64,000 nucleotides of DNA from Corynebacterium kroppenstedtii (GCF_003243515.1 NZ_QFRA01000008.1:1-64000); one strand, 5' to 3'; shown: positions 51,704 through 60,776, numbered from the stretch's first letter. Made by a program: numbers and translations. Notes: generated from the sequence alone by a model not told the origin.

Positions 51704-52935
51704 GAACGACGCTCCCAGAAGGCCGGGCCGACGGATTCAACGAAGTTACCCTTTGCGTAAAGGAATCCCTCGTCATCCACAGCAATGGGCAGTTGCGGAA
51801 GAGGACGTGCAGCTGGGCCGAAGACTGGCTTGCCGTAGTGCAACGCGTCAAACTGTGACTGGTGGCACGGGCAAAGAATTCGGTTGGTTTGCTGCTCGTA
51901 CAACGATGTCGGGCAGCCAATGTGCGTACAGATCTTCGAGTAGGCGTAGTAATCGCCGAAGTGGAAGTCTTCCTGCCCCTTACGCTGGATGGCGCGCTTG
52001 GCGTCACTGTGGCGCAGACGAATCAACATGACTGAGTTACGCGAACCATGGATGGATTCCATGTGCGCCTCGTACACATCGGCGTTCTTATCGTATTTGT
52101 CGTGATCGTTGACGACATCCTCGAGAAGCGGGAAGACCGTTTCCATGGCCCCAGCGTTCAGATCCTCAGGGCGAAGCCGCACCAAGCGGGTAACGCCACG
52201 AGTCTCGTACGCCTCGCCAGTAGCCTCATAGCCACCTTCGTGCTTTTCAGCTGTGACGCCGGTGTCGCGGCCTAGGTAAACTTTCTTACCCTTCTCCGTA
52301 AGGGTCCAACCCGTCGTCCACAGGGTGCCATCGCCCTGGACGTCCATGCCTTTAGCCTTGGGCTTCCAGGGGTTCTTAATCATCCCGCCGATCGGGAAGG
52401 TTAATGCGAGCCCTGCGGCAACAGCGCCGGTTCCCATGATGCCTTTAAGCACCTTGCGGCGACCAAGGGTCGATGTTTCCCAGGAATCGTTGAGCAGAGC
52501 CACGAGGGTCTTCTGGTCAACTTCATCCGACGGGCCGTCGTGACGACGCTGAACGGAAATTTCCTCGGGGATGAATTTCTTGGTGAACTTGACTGCTCCG
52601 ATGCCGAGGCAGAGGATCGCCAAGCCCATGCACGCCCCGAATAGCGGAGTGTAGAGGGAATAGAGCCACAGGCCGTCCTCCCCTAGCCCCTTGTACTTCC
52701 AGGGCCAGAACAGGTAAACAGCGATAAACGCGATGGCGAAGACTGCGCCTAGGAGGAACCACAAGCCGACGCTGAGCGCGGCGCGTTTTTCCTCAGGGTC
52801 GTTGGCCATGGGGAAACGCTGTTTACGGTAAGCAACGGTAACGTCGTCAAGCTCGGTGCCGAGGCGAGCGAGCTCGTCATTGCTCATGGCGGCTAGCTCT
52901 TCGGACGTGTATTTCTTCGTTATCTTGTCACTCAT
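51700..52935 (-). CDS. qcrA: Rieske iron-sulfur subunit QcrA of the bc1 complex
   Basis: Carries the 2Fe-2S cluster that passes electrons from quinol to the diheme cytochrome QcrC. Cluster ligands are in CTHIGCPTSLY (about residue 334) and CPCHQSQFD (about 353), with the disulfide cysteines in the same loops. Unlike mitochondrial Rieske proteins it has three membrane segments (about 58-80, 92-115 and 160-180), an actinobacterial trait. The start ATG at 52935 overlaps the qcrC stop by 4 nt; a longer in-frame reading would intrude into qcrC. Length 411 aa. Confidence 0.95.
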   Translation of the reverse strand: MSDKITKKYTSEELAAMSNDELARLGTELDDVTVAYRKQRFPMANDPEEKRAALSVGLWFLLGAVFAIAFIAVYLFWPWKYKGLGEDGLWLYSLYTPLFGACMGLAILCLGIGAVKFTKKFIPEEISVQRRHDGPSDEVDQKTLVALLNDSWETSTLGRRKVLKGIMGTGAVAAGLALTFPIGGMIKNPWKPKAKGMDVQGDGTLWTTGWTLTEKGKKVYLGRDTGVTAEKHEGGYEATGEAYETRGVTRLVRLRPEDLNAGAMETVFPLLEDVVNDHDKYDKNADVYEAHMESIHGSRNSVMLIRLRHSDAKRAIQRKGQEDFHFGDYYAYSKICTHIGCPTSLYEQQTNRILCPCHQSQFDALHYGKPVFGPAARPLPQLPIAVDDEGFLYAKGNFVESVGPAFWERRS

Positions 52936-53843
52936 GACCGCGTTCCAATCCATAGTGCCGCGCAGACCATAACGGTGACGCCGCCGATCCACATCAACAA
53001 ACCTTCAGTGACTGGACCAATACCGCCCAGACCGTATCCGCCCTGTGTCGGGGTGTCCTGCTGAGACTTAATGAAGGCGATAATGTCCTTCTTCTGGTCT
53101 GAGGTCAGTTGGCGATCGGAGAACTTCGGCATGTTCTGAGGGCCGGTCAACATCGCCTGGTAGATCTCTTGCTCATTGGCAGGATCGAGATCAGGTGCGT
53201 ATTTACCACCGGAAAGCGCACCGCCCTTACCGGTGAAGTTGTGGCACGATGCACAGTTCAAACGGAACAAATCAGAACCGCGAGCGACGTCCTCAGCCTT
53301 GATGTTTCCGTCGTAGTGTTCGCCACGGAGAGACTCCATAGCGATGTTCCCGTCCTGGTCGTGGACGATGTCCGGTCCACCACCGCGGGACTGCACGTAA
53401 GCTGCCAAAGCCAGCGTCTCTTCTTCTGAGTAACGGGCTTTCTTACGCTCAACCTGGGCTTCGTTGCGGGTCATCGGCATGCGGCCGGAGTGCACCTGGA
53501 AGTACACAGCGCCTGCGCCAACACCGGTGAGTGCTGGGCCACGGTCTTTGACGCCCTGGAGATTGGCGCCGTGGCAGGTGATACATGCAACGTCGTAAAT
53601 ATCTTTACCCTGTGAGACGAGGGCTGCCTGGTCTTTATCAGCGTTGGCAGTCTGAGCGTCAGGGGTTAGGGCATCAGCGAGAAAACCTGCGCCAGTAAGG
53701 CCGAGGGCCAAAGCTGCCGTACTAGCAAAAGTACGACGTAACTTTCGGCGGCCACGGACCTTCTTGGCGTGGCGCACGGTGACGGTTCCGGTCTCCACCG
53801 CGGAACCCGACAACGTGCCGGAATTGTTGGAGTTAACCATCAT
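52932..53843 (-). CDS. qcrC: Diheme cytochrome c subunit QcrC of the bc1 complex
   Basis: Carries two c-type hemes, replacing both cytochrome c1 and a soluble cytochrome c: heme motifs CITCHG (about residue 84) and CASCHN (about 198). The axial Met is seen in SGRMPMTRNEA and in QNMPKFSDRQL. A basic N-terminal stretch precedes a membrane segment (about 38-60), and a C-terminal anchor (VTEGLLMWIGGVTVMVCAALW) completes it. Start is ATG at 53843 or the adjacent ATG at 53840; AAGGG lies upstream. Order ctaE-qcrC-qcrA-qcrB is that of the genus. Length 303 aa. Confidence 0.95.
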   Translation of the reverse strand: MMVNSNNSGTLSGSAVETGTVTVRHAKKVRGRRKLRRTFASTAALALGLTGAGFLADALTPDAQTANADKDQAALVSQGKDIYDVACITCHGANLQGVKDRGPALTGVGAGAVYFQVHSGRMPMTRNEAQVERKKARYSEEETLALAAYVQSRGGGPDIVHDQDGNIAMESLRGEHYDGNIKAEDVARGSDLFRLNCASCHNFTGKGGALSGGKYAPDLDPANEQEIYQAMLTGPQNMPKFSDRQLTSDQKKDIIAFIKSQQDTPTQGGYGLGGIGPVTEGLLMWIGGVTVMVCAALWIGTRS

Positions 53844-53905
53844 TTTCCCTTTATGTCGTCATGGAAAGTGAGGGCGGTGTGGTGGCCAATAAGGCCAGGC
53901 CCGGC

Positions 53906-54517
53906 CTACTGAATGAAGTAGATAGTGATGAACAGCCCAATCCACACAACGTCAACGAAGTGCCAGTAGTAAGACACCACGATGGACGCTGTCGCCTGGG
54001 CGGGAGTGAACTTGGCTTTGTAGGTACGCAAGAGCACGATCCCGAAGGCCAGGATCCCGGCGAAAACGTGGACAGCGTGGAAACCGGTCGTGATGTAGAA
54101 ACACGAACCGTACACACTGTGTTGGATCGTTGTTCCGTCAAGGACGAGGTGCGTGTATTCGTTGACCTGACCAGCCAAGAACACGAGTCCCATAACGGCA
54201 GAAAGGGCGTACCAGCGGCGAAGGGCGAAGACATCACCTCGCTCTGCCGCGAACACGCCCCACTGCGCCGTAAACGACGACGCAACCAGGATGATCGTAA
54301 AGAACAAAGCCAGGGGCACGTTCAGTTCGACATCCGCCGGGGGCCAATCTCCGCCGGAATTTGCGCGCGACACAAAGTACATCGCGAACAGACCAGCGAA
54401 GAACATCAATTCCTGGGACAGGAACACAACAGTTCCGACACTGACCATGTTGGGGCGGTTCAGTGTCGCAACACGCTGTGGTGCTGCCATACCTGAGTTT
54501 CCTACTGCGCTCGTCAC
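53906..54517 (-). CDS. ctaE: Cytochrome c oxidase subunit III CtaE
   Basis: Subunit III of the aa3 oxidase, an integral membrane protein with about five membrane segments (203 aa). Family marks are VSVGTVVFLSQELMFFAGLFAMYF, HSVYGSCFYITTGFHAVHVFAG and SYYWHFVDVVWIGLF. GTG start at 54517 is not preceded by a strong ribosome-binding site; an ATG nine codons inside (54490) has AGGAA upstream and is an alternative. First gene of the qcr operon, divergent from trpD. The oxidase subunit I gene (ctaD) is not in the window. Confidence 0.94.
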   Translation of the reverse strand: MTSAVGNSGMAAPQRVATLNRPNMVSVGTVVFLSQELMFFAGLFAMYFVSRANSGGDWPPADVELNVPLALFFTIILVASSFTAQWGVFAAERGDVFALRRWYALSAVMGLVFLAGQVNEYTHLVLDGTTIQHSVYGSCFYITTGFHAVHVFAGILAFGIVLLRTYKAKFTPAQATASIVVSYYWHFVDVVWIGLFITIYFIQ

Positions 54518-54831
54518 GAATGTAATTATGACTGACAGCCCCCTCCAAGGTCACTTTTATACTTCGGCAAGTATCAGGAACTCTTAAAATCCCAGCTCAG
54601 AACCATGATGAAATTAGGGGGGAACCCTTATTGGGGGTAACGGGAACTTTAACCCGCTTATTACCGACGGCCCCTTTTGCGGACACCTGTCTCATGGTGC
54701 AGATCGAGCAAACCATACGGAGACAACCGTCGGAGATAACCCCTTTGGAGACGACGTCCTGGGAGAAACAGCGCTCCGGTATCGTCATAGAAAACGTATT
54801 AAACATATCAGTACATGAGCATGGAGCACAC
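54518..54831 (+). other. Divergent region and structured trpD leader
   Basis: 314 bp between ctaE and trpD. On the plus strand it has GGGGGGAACC (54617-54626), TTGGGGGTAA (54631-54640), a CGGG/CCCG hairpin (54641-54656), an outer perfect stem CCGACGG/CCGTCGG (54664-54670 with 54727-54733) enclosing ATGGT/ACCAT (54694-54698 with 54712-54716). This suggests a folded 5' leader. It holds no Trp-rich leader peptide: the reading frame in phase with trpD has a single Trp. Confidence 0.45.
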
Positions 54832-55923
54832 ATGACGACGAACTGGGTTGACCTTCTTAACCACATAGCCGACGGGCGCGATCTCACCTCCGATGAAGTC
54901 TCAGCTGCGATGCACTCCATCATGAGCGGAGAGGCATCGCCCGCAAAGTTCGCCAGCTTTATCTACGGAATCCGGGTCAAGGGAATTACCCCGACAGAGC
55001 TCGAGGCGGCCGCATCGACAATGCTGGACTTCGCCCAGCCGGTTAAACTACCGTCCTCCCCCAACGATGGTCGTGGGCCTGCCGTCGACATTGTCGGTAC
55101 CGGCGGGGACGGAGCCCACACAGTCAACGTATCGACGATGGCGTCGCTTCTGATTGCCTCGATGGGGATCGACGTTATCAAGCACGGAAATCGCGCGGCG
55201 TCGTCGAGCTCGGGCGGAGCAGACATGTTGGAAGCTCTCGGCGTCCCGATTGACCTCTCCCCCGACGACGTGGCGCACATGCTGAGCCAGCACCACTTTG
55301 CCTTCATTTTTGCGCGCACCTACCACCCAGCAATGAAGTACGCGGCGCCGGTGCGCTCGGATATCAAGGTACCTACGCTGTTCAACCTTCTCGGCCCCAT
55401 GACGAACCCGGCCCGGCCGACCGCGGGGCTTATCGGGTGTGCGTTCCCTGAGATGACCTCTGTCATGGCGAACGCGTTCGCGCGACGCGGTGACACTGTG
55501 CTCGTCGTTCACGGGCAAAACGGATTAGATGAGTTTTCCGTCTCTGGCCCCACCGACGTGTACGTCACACACGATGGTGGCGCCAAACGCTACAAGTTCG
55601 ATCCTCACGATTACGGATTCTCCTACTATCCGGTGAGCGCAATCCGGGGTGGCGATGCGGACACCAACGCTCGTGTGGCTCATCAATTGTTCTCGCTTGA
55701 CCCCGTTGCCGATACGCCGACGACCCCGCTCCCCTGCGACATGAGTGCAGCGGAAAACGCCGTGCTTTTCAGCGCTGCTGGGGCACTAGTGTCCGCGCAA
55801 GGGTTTGGCAAGGAATCGTTCCGCGATGCAATGGGTGAGGCGCTCGACCGGGCCAAGGCGGCATTACATGATGAGGGAACTAAAGATCGTATCCAGCGCC
55901 TCATTTCAGAGAAACGCCCATAG
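54832..55923 (+). CDS. trpD: Anthranilate phosphoribosyltransferase TrpD
   Basis: Transfers the phosphoribosyl group of PRPP to anthranilate in tryptophan synthesis. The PRPP loop is DIVGTGGDGAHTVNVSTM; KHGNRAASSSSGGADMLEALG, FARTYHPAMKYAAPVR, TLFNLLGPMTNP and VVHGQNGLDEFS are family motifs. The ATG at 54832 follows GGAG by five bases; the frame is open 67 codons further upstream but that part is unlike the family. It stands alone among oxidase genes, the same place as Rv2192c, away from any other trp gene in the window. Length 363 aa. Confidence 0.9.
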   Translation: MTTNWVDLLNHIADGRDLTSDEVSAAMHSIMSGEASPAKFASFIYGIRVKGITPTELEAAASTMLDFAQPVKLPSSPNDGRGPAVDIVGTGGDGAHTVNVSTMASLLIASMGIDVIKHGNRAASSSSGGADMLEALGVPIDLSPDDVAHMLSQHHFAFIFARTYHPAMKYAAPVRSDIKVPTLFNLLGPMTNPARPTAGLIGCAFPEMTSVMANAFARRGDTVLVVHGQNGLDEFSVSGPTDVYVTHDGGAKRYKFDPHDYGFSYYPVSAIRGGDADTNARVAHQLFSLDPVADTPTTPLPCDMSAAENAVLFSAAGALVSAQGFGKESFRDAMGEALDRAKAALHDEGTKDRIQRLISEKRP

Positions 55924-55940
55924 CAGAGCACTCCACACAC

Positions 55941-55971
55941 AACGACGGCTAGCCTGAGGCTAGCCGTCGTT
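55941..55971 (+). terminator. Terminator hairpin after trpD
   Basis: AACGACGGCTAGCC (55941-55954) pairs perfectly with GGCTAGCCGTCGTT (55958-55971) over a 3-nt loop, a 14-bp stem 18 bp after the trpD stop. The trailing bases (TTGTCT) are moderately T-rich. Confidence 0.75.
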
Positions 55972-55983
55972 GTCTAAGACAGC

Positions 55984-56023
55984 AAAGAGCACCCGTGCCA
56001 GGAAGGATGCACGGGTGCTCTTT
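55984..56023 (-). terminator. Terminator hairpin after ctaF
   Basis: AAAGAGCACCCGTGC (55984-55998) pairs perfectly with GCACGGGTGCTCTTT (56009-56023), a 15-bp stem with a 10-nt loop, about 45 bp after the ctaF stop on the minus strand. The stem itself ends in TTT in both directions, so it may work for both convergent genes. Confidence 0.7.
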
Positions 56024-56068
56024 GTGGATGGAAATTAGCTGCGGGGCGCTAACCCCGCCGAGTACGGA

Positions 56069-56500
56069 CTAGTGCTTTTCCACTGGTGTTCCGTACTGCA
56101 GGTTCAGTTTGACTGTTGCCCAGACGGTGATCACGGCGCCAATGCCGATCATCCAGTAGGCCAGGAAGACGACACCATAGCCGAGAACAGCAATGCCGCA
56201 TGTCATGGCGAAGGGCCAGATGGAGTTGGGGCTGAAAAAACCGAATTCTCCGGAGCCATCAACCTGCTCTGCTTCCTCCCAGTCCATCGGCAGAACATCT
56301 GAGTGGCGTTCTGTGATGTGGAGGTAAACGCCGAGCATTAACGTCATCAAGGCGCCGAGCAATAGTCCGGCTGATCCTGCCCATTCGATACCGCTGATGT
56401 AGCCGTTATCGTTGATAAACTTGGTGGCCAAGACGTAGATCACAGTCATGATCACAAGGAAGACTGTGATCGCGTAAAACAGTCGCGATGAGGATTTCAT
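56069..56500 (-). CDS. ctaF: Cytochrome c oxidase subunit IV CtaF
   Basis: A small actinobacterial oxidase subunit with four membrane segments (about residues 7-27, 38-60, 94-113, 117-136). It contains GYISGIEWAGSAGLLLGALMTL and DRFEDR-like acidic text here as DWEEAEQVDGSGEFGFFSP, the usual inter-helix loop with the conserved SPNSIWPFAM. 143 aa. AGGAG precedes the ATG. It follows ctaC by 18 bp and is presumably cotranscribed. Confidence 0.92.
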   Translation of the reverse strand: MKSSSRLFYAITVFLVIMTVIYVLATKFINDNGYISGIEWAGSAGLLLGALMTLMLGVYLHITERHSDVLPMDWEEAEQVDGSGEFGFFSPNSIWPFAMTCGIAVLGYGVVFLAYWMIGIGAVITVWATVKLNLQYGTPVEKH

Positions 56501-56518
56501 AACGGTGTACTCCTAGTT

Positions 56519-57634
56519 CTATGACTGCTCGGCTTGGTTGTTGTCGACGTAGTTGTCGTTGGCCTCGCGCGTATCCTCACGCCCAGGCAGGAACGGGTGG
56601 GTTGAGGTTGCGTACGGTTGCTCGCCGATCGCCTTCAACGCATCAGCATTCGACGCGCTCGGACTGTCTTTGCGGAAGTTCATGTAGTCACGGAACTTAT
56701 CCGGGCTGACAACACGGATCTCAAAGTTCATCATGGCGTGGTACGTACCGCACATCTCAGCGCAACGTCCGACAAACGCGCCTTCCTTATCGATCTTCTC
56801 GATTTGGAACTTGCGGTTGGACTTGTTCGCTTCGGGGTGCGGGAAAGCGTCACGCTTGAACAAGAACTCGGGAACCCAGAAAGAGTGAATGACGTCAGCT
56901 GACGCAAGGTCGAACTGAATGGCTGTCTGGGATGGCAGGACCAAGACAGGAACCTCGTCAGTAGTTCCCACCGTCTCGATCTTGTCAAAGTTCAGGTAGG
57001 ACAGATCGCTCTTCGAATTGCCGTGAATCGGGTTTGAAGCGCCCTCTTCGCCACGGCTGCTGCTTTCGATCTTCTTCGTGCCATCAGCAGCGGCCTGAGC
57101 GGAATCGTCTCTACCCTCGTAGGTGTTTCCACCCATCAAGGAGCCATCGACCTCGTTATAACCAAATTTCCAGTTCCACTGGAAAGCGGTGACATCGACC
57201 TTAACCTTCGGGTCTTTGTCCATCGCTGTGACCTTATCTTCGGTCTGCACAGTGAAGAAGAAGATGACCATCACGATGATGATCGGGACTGTGGTCAAAA
57301 CAAGTTCAAGCGGGATGTTGTACTGCGTCTGACGCGGGAACTCTTTTTCACCCTTCTCCTCTTTCCGCTTCGCACGGAATGCAAAGGACGAGTAGAACAT
57401 CAAGCCCCACATGATGATGCCCACGATCCAAGCTGCTACCCAGATCCACACCCAGAAGTTCCCAATTTCCTTGGCTTCAGGGGTGATGCCGTCGGGTACG
57501 CCGAATCGCAGGAGCTTAAAGAAGCCGTTATCGGGCGGCGCTACGCTACATCCGGACAGCAAGTAGCCACCGGCTGCCAAAACGCCAGCTAGTCCTAGCT
57601 TGCGCGACCAATTGCGCATTTTTCGCTGTTCCAC
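56519..57634 (-). CDS. ctaC: Cytochrome c oxidase subunit II CtaC
   Basis: Subunit II carries the binuclear CuA centre that takes electrons from QcrC. A lipoprotein signal peptide ends in LLSGCS (Cys near residue 29). Two membrane segments follow (about 60-82 and 106-128). The periplasmic domain has WNWKFGYNEVDGS, ADVIHSFWVPEF (His ligand) and the CuA loop GRCAEMCGTYHAMM. An insert rich in Gly/Ser/Asp around residues 160-210 is an actinobacterial feature. I choose GTG at 57634, preceded by AGGAAGG, over the ATG five codons later and over a longer frame. 371 aa. Confidence 0.94.
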   Translation of the reverse strand: MEQRKMRNWSRKLGLAGVLAAGGYLLSGCSVAPPDNGFFKLLRFGVPDGITPEAKEIGNFWVWIWVAAWIVGIIMWGLMFYSSFAFRAKRKEEKGEKEFPRQTQYNIPLELVLTTVPIIIVMVIFFFTVQTEDKVTAMDKDPKVKVDVTAFQWNWKFGYNEVDGSLMGGNTYEGRDDSAQAAADGTKKIESSSRGEEGASNPIHGNSKSDLSYLNFDKIETVGTTDEVPVLVLPSQTAIQFDLASADVIHSFWVPEFLFKRDAFPHPEANKSNRKFQIEKIDKEGAFVGRCAEMCGTYHAMMNFEIRVVSPDKFRDYMNFRKDSPSASNADALKAIGEQPYATSTHPFLPGREDTREANDNYVDNNQAEQS

Positions 57635-58160
57635 GTGTGTTTGCCTTCCTGATCCACACCAGGTTGAAAAAACGCTGGGATTCATTCCTCTTTTAGCTAG
57701 GGTAATCCATAAAGAGGGATAAACCATCATGGATAGGCGTCAAGAGTTCCCACCAGACTGGAAAAAGCTGCCAGTTTTACCCCCGGGACTGGCCGACGTC
57801 GGCAAGCATTGAATCGTAGCTTTGTTCGCTAGCGTTCGTCGTTAACGATTTACGCTGGTATTTTCCTGTCAGAATTGTCAGCATCCTCACAGCTTTTCTG
57901 TCGCGTGCGTTACGTCATCAGGAAACTGTTATTCGCGTCACAATTCCCCTACATTGGGTCAGCCCGTTGTCCACTGGATGAACAAATACTGGCCCGCCGC
58001 CGAAGCAGCTCGCACTTTCCTGCTCCACACGACTAGAGTCGAGGAGAATTCCGTCGCTAACACTGTCTACCCAGAAGAAGTCACATATCAGGCTGTTCGG
58101 ATCGGACTGGTCAGCGTTGTGCGGATATGTGAAAGGTATAGAACAGAAAGGCCTTATTGA
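57635..58160. other. Intergenic region between divergent ctaC and ltsA
   Basis: 526 bp, the second longest gene-free stretch, carrying the promoters of both ctaC-ctaF (leftward) and ltsA (rightward). TATAGA at about 58138-58143 and TACATT near 57950 are candidate -10 elements on the plus strand. A 29-codon frame at 57730-57819 with GAGGGA upstream is present but is not supported as a gene. Otherwise I see no repeat or structured element. Confidence 0.4.
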
Positions 58161-60098
58161 ATGTGCGGTTTGCTCGGACTCATCGCCGCTAGCGGAAATG
58201 CGGAGGATTTTGTTCAATCCACTGGTTCATCACTGACTTGTATGCGCCACCGTGGCCCGGATGAGGATGGCACCTGGAATGACGCCGACGTGGTCTATGG
58301 ATTCAATCGGCTGTCCATCATTGACCTCGCACATTCCCATCAGCCTTTACAGTGGGGCCCGGAAAGCCAGCCCAACCGGTACGCGCTGACCTTCAACGGC
58401 GAAATCTACAACTACAAAGAGCTGCGCTCCGAGCTGAAGGACAAGGGATATACCTTCGCCACCGACGGGGACAGCGAAACGATCGTCGTCGGCTATCACC
58501 ACTGGGGGCGGGACGTTGTACACCATCTTCGTGGAATGTTTGCGTTTGCTGTGTGGGACTCGGTGGACAAAACGATGTACCTCGCTCGTGACCAGTTCGG
58601 CATTAAACCCCTCTACTGGGCAACTACCGACAAGGGCACCCTTTTTGCCTCAGAGAAGAAATGCCTACTCTCCATGGCGGGCAAAGCTGACATCGATCTG
58701 TCGCTGGATAAGCGCGCGATCGAGCATTACATGGACTTGCAGTATGTGCCCGAACCTGAGTCCCTGCACACCGGGATTCGTCGGCTGGAGTCCGGTTGCT
58801 GCGCGACAGTGAAGCCCGGTGAAAAGCCGGAGGTACATCGCTGGTTTATTCCTCGCTTCCCCGAGACTTCGGTGAACAAGGAGAATATCGATTCCGAGAT
58901 TTCGAAGATCGAGCATGCCCTCGAGGATTCCGTTGCTAAGCACATGCGTGCCGACGTCACCGTCGGATCCTTCCTGTCCGGCGGAATTGACTCGACGGCC
59001 ATTGCGGCGCTCGCGAAACGCCACAACCCGAACTTGTTGACCTTCACCACAGGTTTCGAGCGCGAAGGGTATTCGGAAGTCGACGTTGCCGCGGAATCCG
59101 CGGAAGCCATCGGCGCCGAGCACATCGTGAAGGTGGTCTCCCCCGAGGAATTTGCCGAGGCGGTCCCCCGCATCATCTGGTATTTGGACGATCCAGTGGC
59201 AGACCCGGCCCTCGTCCCCCTGTATTTCGTCGCGGCGGAAGCCAGGAAGCACGTCAAAGTTGTCCTCTCTGGCGAGGGCGCCGACGAGCTCTTCGGCGGA
59301 TACAACATCTACCATGAGCCGCTTTCTCTTGCTCCGTTTGAGAAGATCCCGTCGTTTGCCAAGAAGGGTCTGCGGACCCTCGCACAACGCCTCCCCGATG
59401 GGGTGCGAGGCAAGTCGTTGTTAGAACGAGGCACCACTCCTCTCGAGGAGCGTTATTACGGTAATGCCCGCTCCTTCTCCTTCGACCAGCTCCGGCGCGT
59501 AATTCCGTGGGCCAAGAAAGAGTGGAACCACACGGACGTCACGACCCCGATTTACGATAAGTCGCAGGGATGGGATCCGGTAGCCAGGATGCAGCACCTT
59601 GACTTGTTCACCTGGTTGCGTGGCGACATCCTGGTCAAGGCTGACAAGATGACCATGGCGAATTCCCTCGAGCTCCGTGTGCCGTTCCTCGACAAAGAGG
59701 TCTTCAACGTCGCGCAATCATTGCCGACGAGCATGAAGCTGACTCATGGCACATCGAAGTGGGCATTGCGCCAGGCGATGGAACGCATCGTCCCCCCGCA
59801 CGTTCTTAACCGCCGGAAGCTTGGATTTCCTGTCCCAATCCGACACTGGTTGGCCGGCGACGAGCTCTACGGCTGGGCAGAGGACATCATCACGTCATCG
59901 CAGGCCGGTGAGATTGTCGATCTAGGAGCCACCCGCTCCATACTGGAAGAACACCGTTCTTCTATGACCAGCGGATCTGGCCCTGACCATTCCCGACGCC
60001 TGTGGACTGTGTTGGCATTCTTAATCTGGTACGGAATCTTCGTGGATAAATCGATCACCCCGGACATCCCAGAGCCGACGTATCCGGTTGAGATGTAA
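58161..60098 (+). CDS. ltsA: Glutamine-dependent amidotransferase LtsA (AsnB family)
   Basis: An AsnB-type amidotransferase. In C. glutamicum LtsA, and AsnB in mycobacteria, amidate the meso-DAP of peptidoglycan precursors; loss gives lysozyme sensitivity. The N-terminal Ntn domain starts with the nucleophile Cys2 (MCGLLGLI) and has RHRGPDEDG and FNGEIYNYKELR. The ATP-binding synthetase domain has FLSGGIDSTAIAAL (about 270-283), LSGEGADELFGGYN and KADKMTMANSLELRVPFLD. Length 645 aa. Amidation of DAP is known for the ortholog and inferred here. Asparagine synthesis is the alternative. Confidence 0.9.
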   Translation: MCGLLGLIAASGNAEDFVQSTGSSLTCMRHRGPDEDGTWNDADVVYGFNRLSIIDLAHSHQPLQWGPESQPNRYALTFNGEIYNYKELRSELKDKGYTFATDGDSETIVVGYHHWGRDVVHHLRGMFAFAVWDSVDKTMYLARDQFGIKPLYWATTDKGTLFASEKKCLLSMAGKADIDLSLDKRAIEHYMDLQYVPEPESLHTGIRRLESGCCATVKPGEKPEVHRWFIPRFPETSVNKENIDSEISKIEHALEDSVAKHMRADVTVGSFLSGGIDSTAIAALAKRHNPNLLTFTTGFEREGYSEVDVAAESAEAIGAEHIVKVVSPEEFAEAVPRIIWYLDDPVADPALVPLYFVAAEARKHVKVVLSGEGADELFGGYNIYHEPLSLAPFEKIPSFAKKGLRTLAQRLPDGVRGKSLLERGTTPLEERYYGNARSFSFDQLRRVIPWAKKEWNHTDVTTPIYDKSQGWDPVARMQHLDLFTWLRGDILVKADKMTMANSLELRVPFLDKEVFNVAQSLPTSMKLTHGTSKWALRQAMERIVPPHVLNRRKLGFPVPIRHWLAGDELYGWAEDIITSSQAGEIVDLGATRSILEEHRSSMTSGSGPDHSRRLWTVLAFLIWYGIFVDKSITPDIPEPTYPVEM

Positions 60099-60154
60099 AG
60101 CGGCGCCCTGACCTCAAGGGTGTCCTTTACATAAACGGCGCCCCTTGGATACAC

Positions 60155-60191
60155 GAAAACGCCGGCCACAGCTCACTGTGTGGTCGGCGTT
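60155..60191 (-). terminator. Terminator of the erpA-like gene
   Basis: AACGCCGGCCACA (60158-60170) pairs with TGTGGTCGGCGTT (60179-60191) with one G-T wobble, around an 8-nt loop. On the minus strand it is followed by TTTTCG, about 27 bp after the stop of the Fe-S carrier gene; it also lies between two convergent genes. Confidence 0.75.
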
Positions 60192-60217
60192 ACGTATTTA
60201 TTGCGAGCAGCCCCGTA

Positions 60218-60562
60218 TCAGTTGAACGAGTCTCCGCACGCGCAGGATCCCTTGGCGTTGGGGTTATCGATGGTGAAGCCCTGCTGTTCGATGGTGTCCG
60301 CGAAGTCGATCGTCGCGCCGGTCAAATATGGTGCACTCATGCGGTCAACAACCAGGTTTACGCCGTCATAGTCATCGACGAGGTCACCGTCTAAGGTCCG
60401 ATCGTCGAAGAAGAGCTGGTAGCGCAGGCCAGCACAACCACCTGGCTGCACCGCGATGCGCAGGGCTAATTCGTCGTTTTGTTCTTGGCTCAGCAGAGAC
60501 TTTGCCTTAGCTGCAGCGGCATCAGTCAAAATAACGCCAGTTGTCTTCTCCGGTGCAGTCAT
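60218..60562 (-). CDS. A-type iron-sulfur cluster carrier (HesB/IscA/ErpA family)
   Basis: A-type carrier protein that accepts Fe-S clusters from the assembly machinery and passes them to apoproteins. The three ligand cysteines are present: Cys43 in PGGCAGLRY and Cys107/Cys109 in GSCACGDSF. Full family length at 114 aa. AGGAG precedes the ATG. Convergent to ltsA. The position beside ltsA and the oxidase genes is conserved in the genus. ErpA versus IscA cannot be told from sequence alone; the single actinobacterial copy is usually called ErpA-like. Confidence 0.9.
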   Translation of the reverse strand: MTAPEKTTGVILTDAAAAKAKSLLSQEQNDELALRIAVQPGGCAGLRYQLFFDDRTLDGDLVDDYDGVNLVVDRMSAPYLTGATIDFADTIEQQGFTIDNPNAKGSCACGDSFN

Positions 60563-60776
60563 GCACTTCTCCTAACACGAAACAGGATGCTCTCTGAAGC
60601 TACCTCAAATGATTAGTGGACACTACCGTACTCCACATCACAGCAGAACGCACTGTACAGCTAAATTATTTCACAAGGCATAAGAGCTCCCATCGTCGCG
60701 CACATCTGACACCTTGGGCACACCTACCCTCGCCTTATTCACAGGGTCGAACCCCTTTTCTTATATCCTTGATCGC

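Noticed and set aside
57730..57819. 29-codon frame with GAGGGA upstream in the ctaC-ltsA gap
   Set aside because: A good ribosome-binding site alone is not enough; the product (MDRRQEFPPDWKK...) is not recognised and may arise by chance.
57954..58160. 68-codon frame ending directly before ltsA
   Set aside because: It could be a translated leader because its stop lies directly before the ltsA ATG, but it has no ribosome-binding site and no recognisable composition.
58665..59387. 240-codon minus-strand frame opposite ltsA
   Set aside because: Antisense to the conserved AsnB synthetase domain; no motif of its own.
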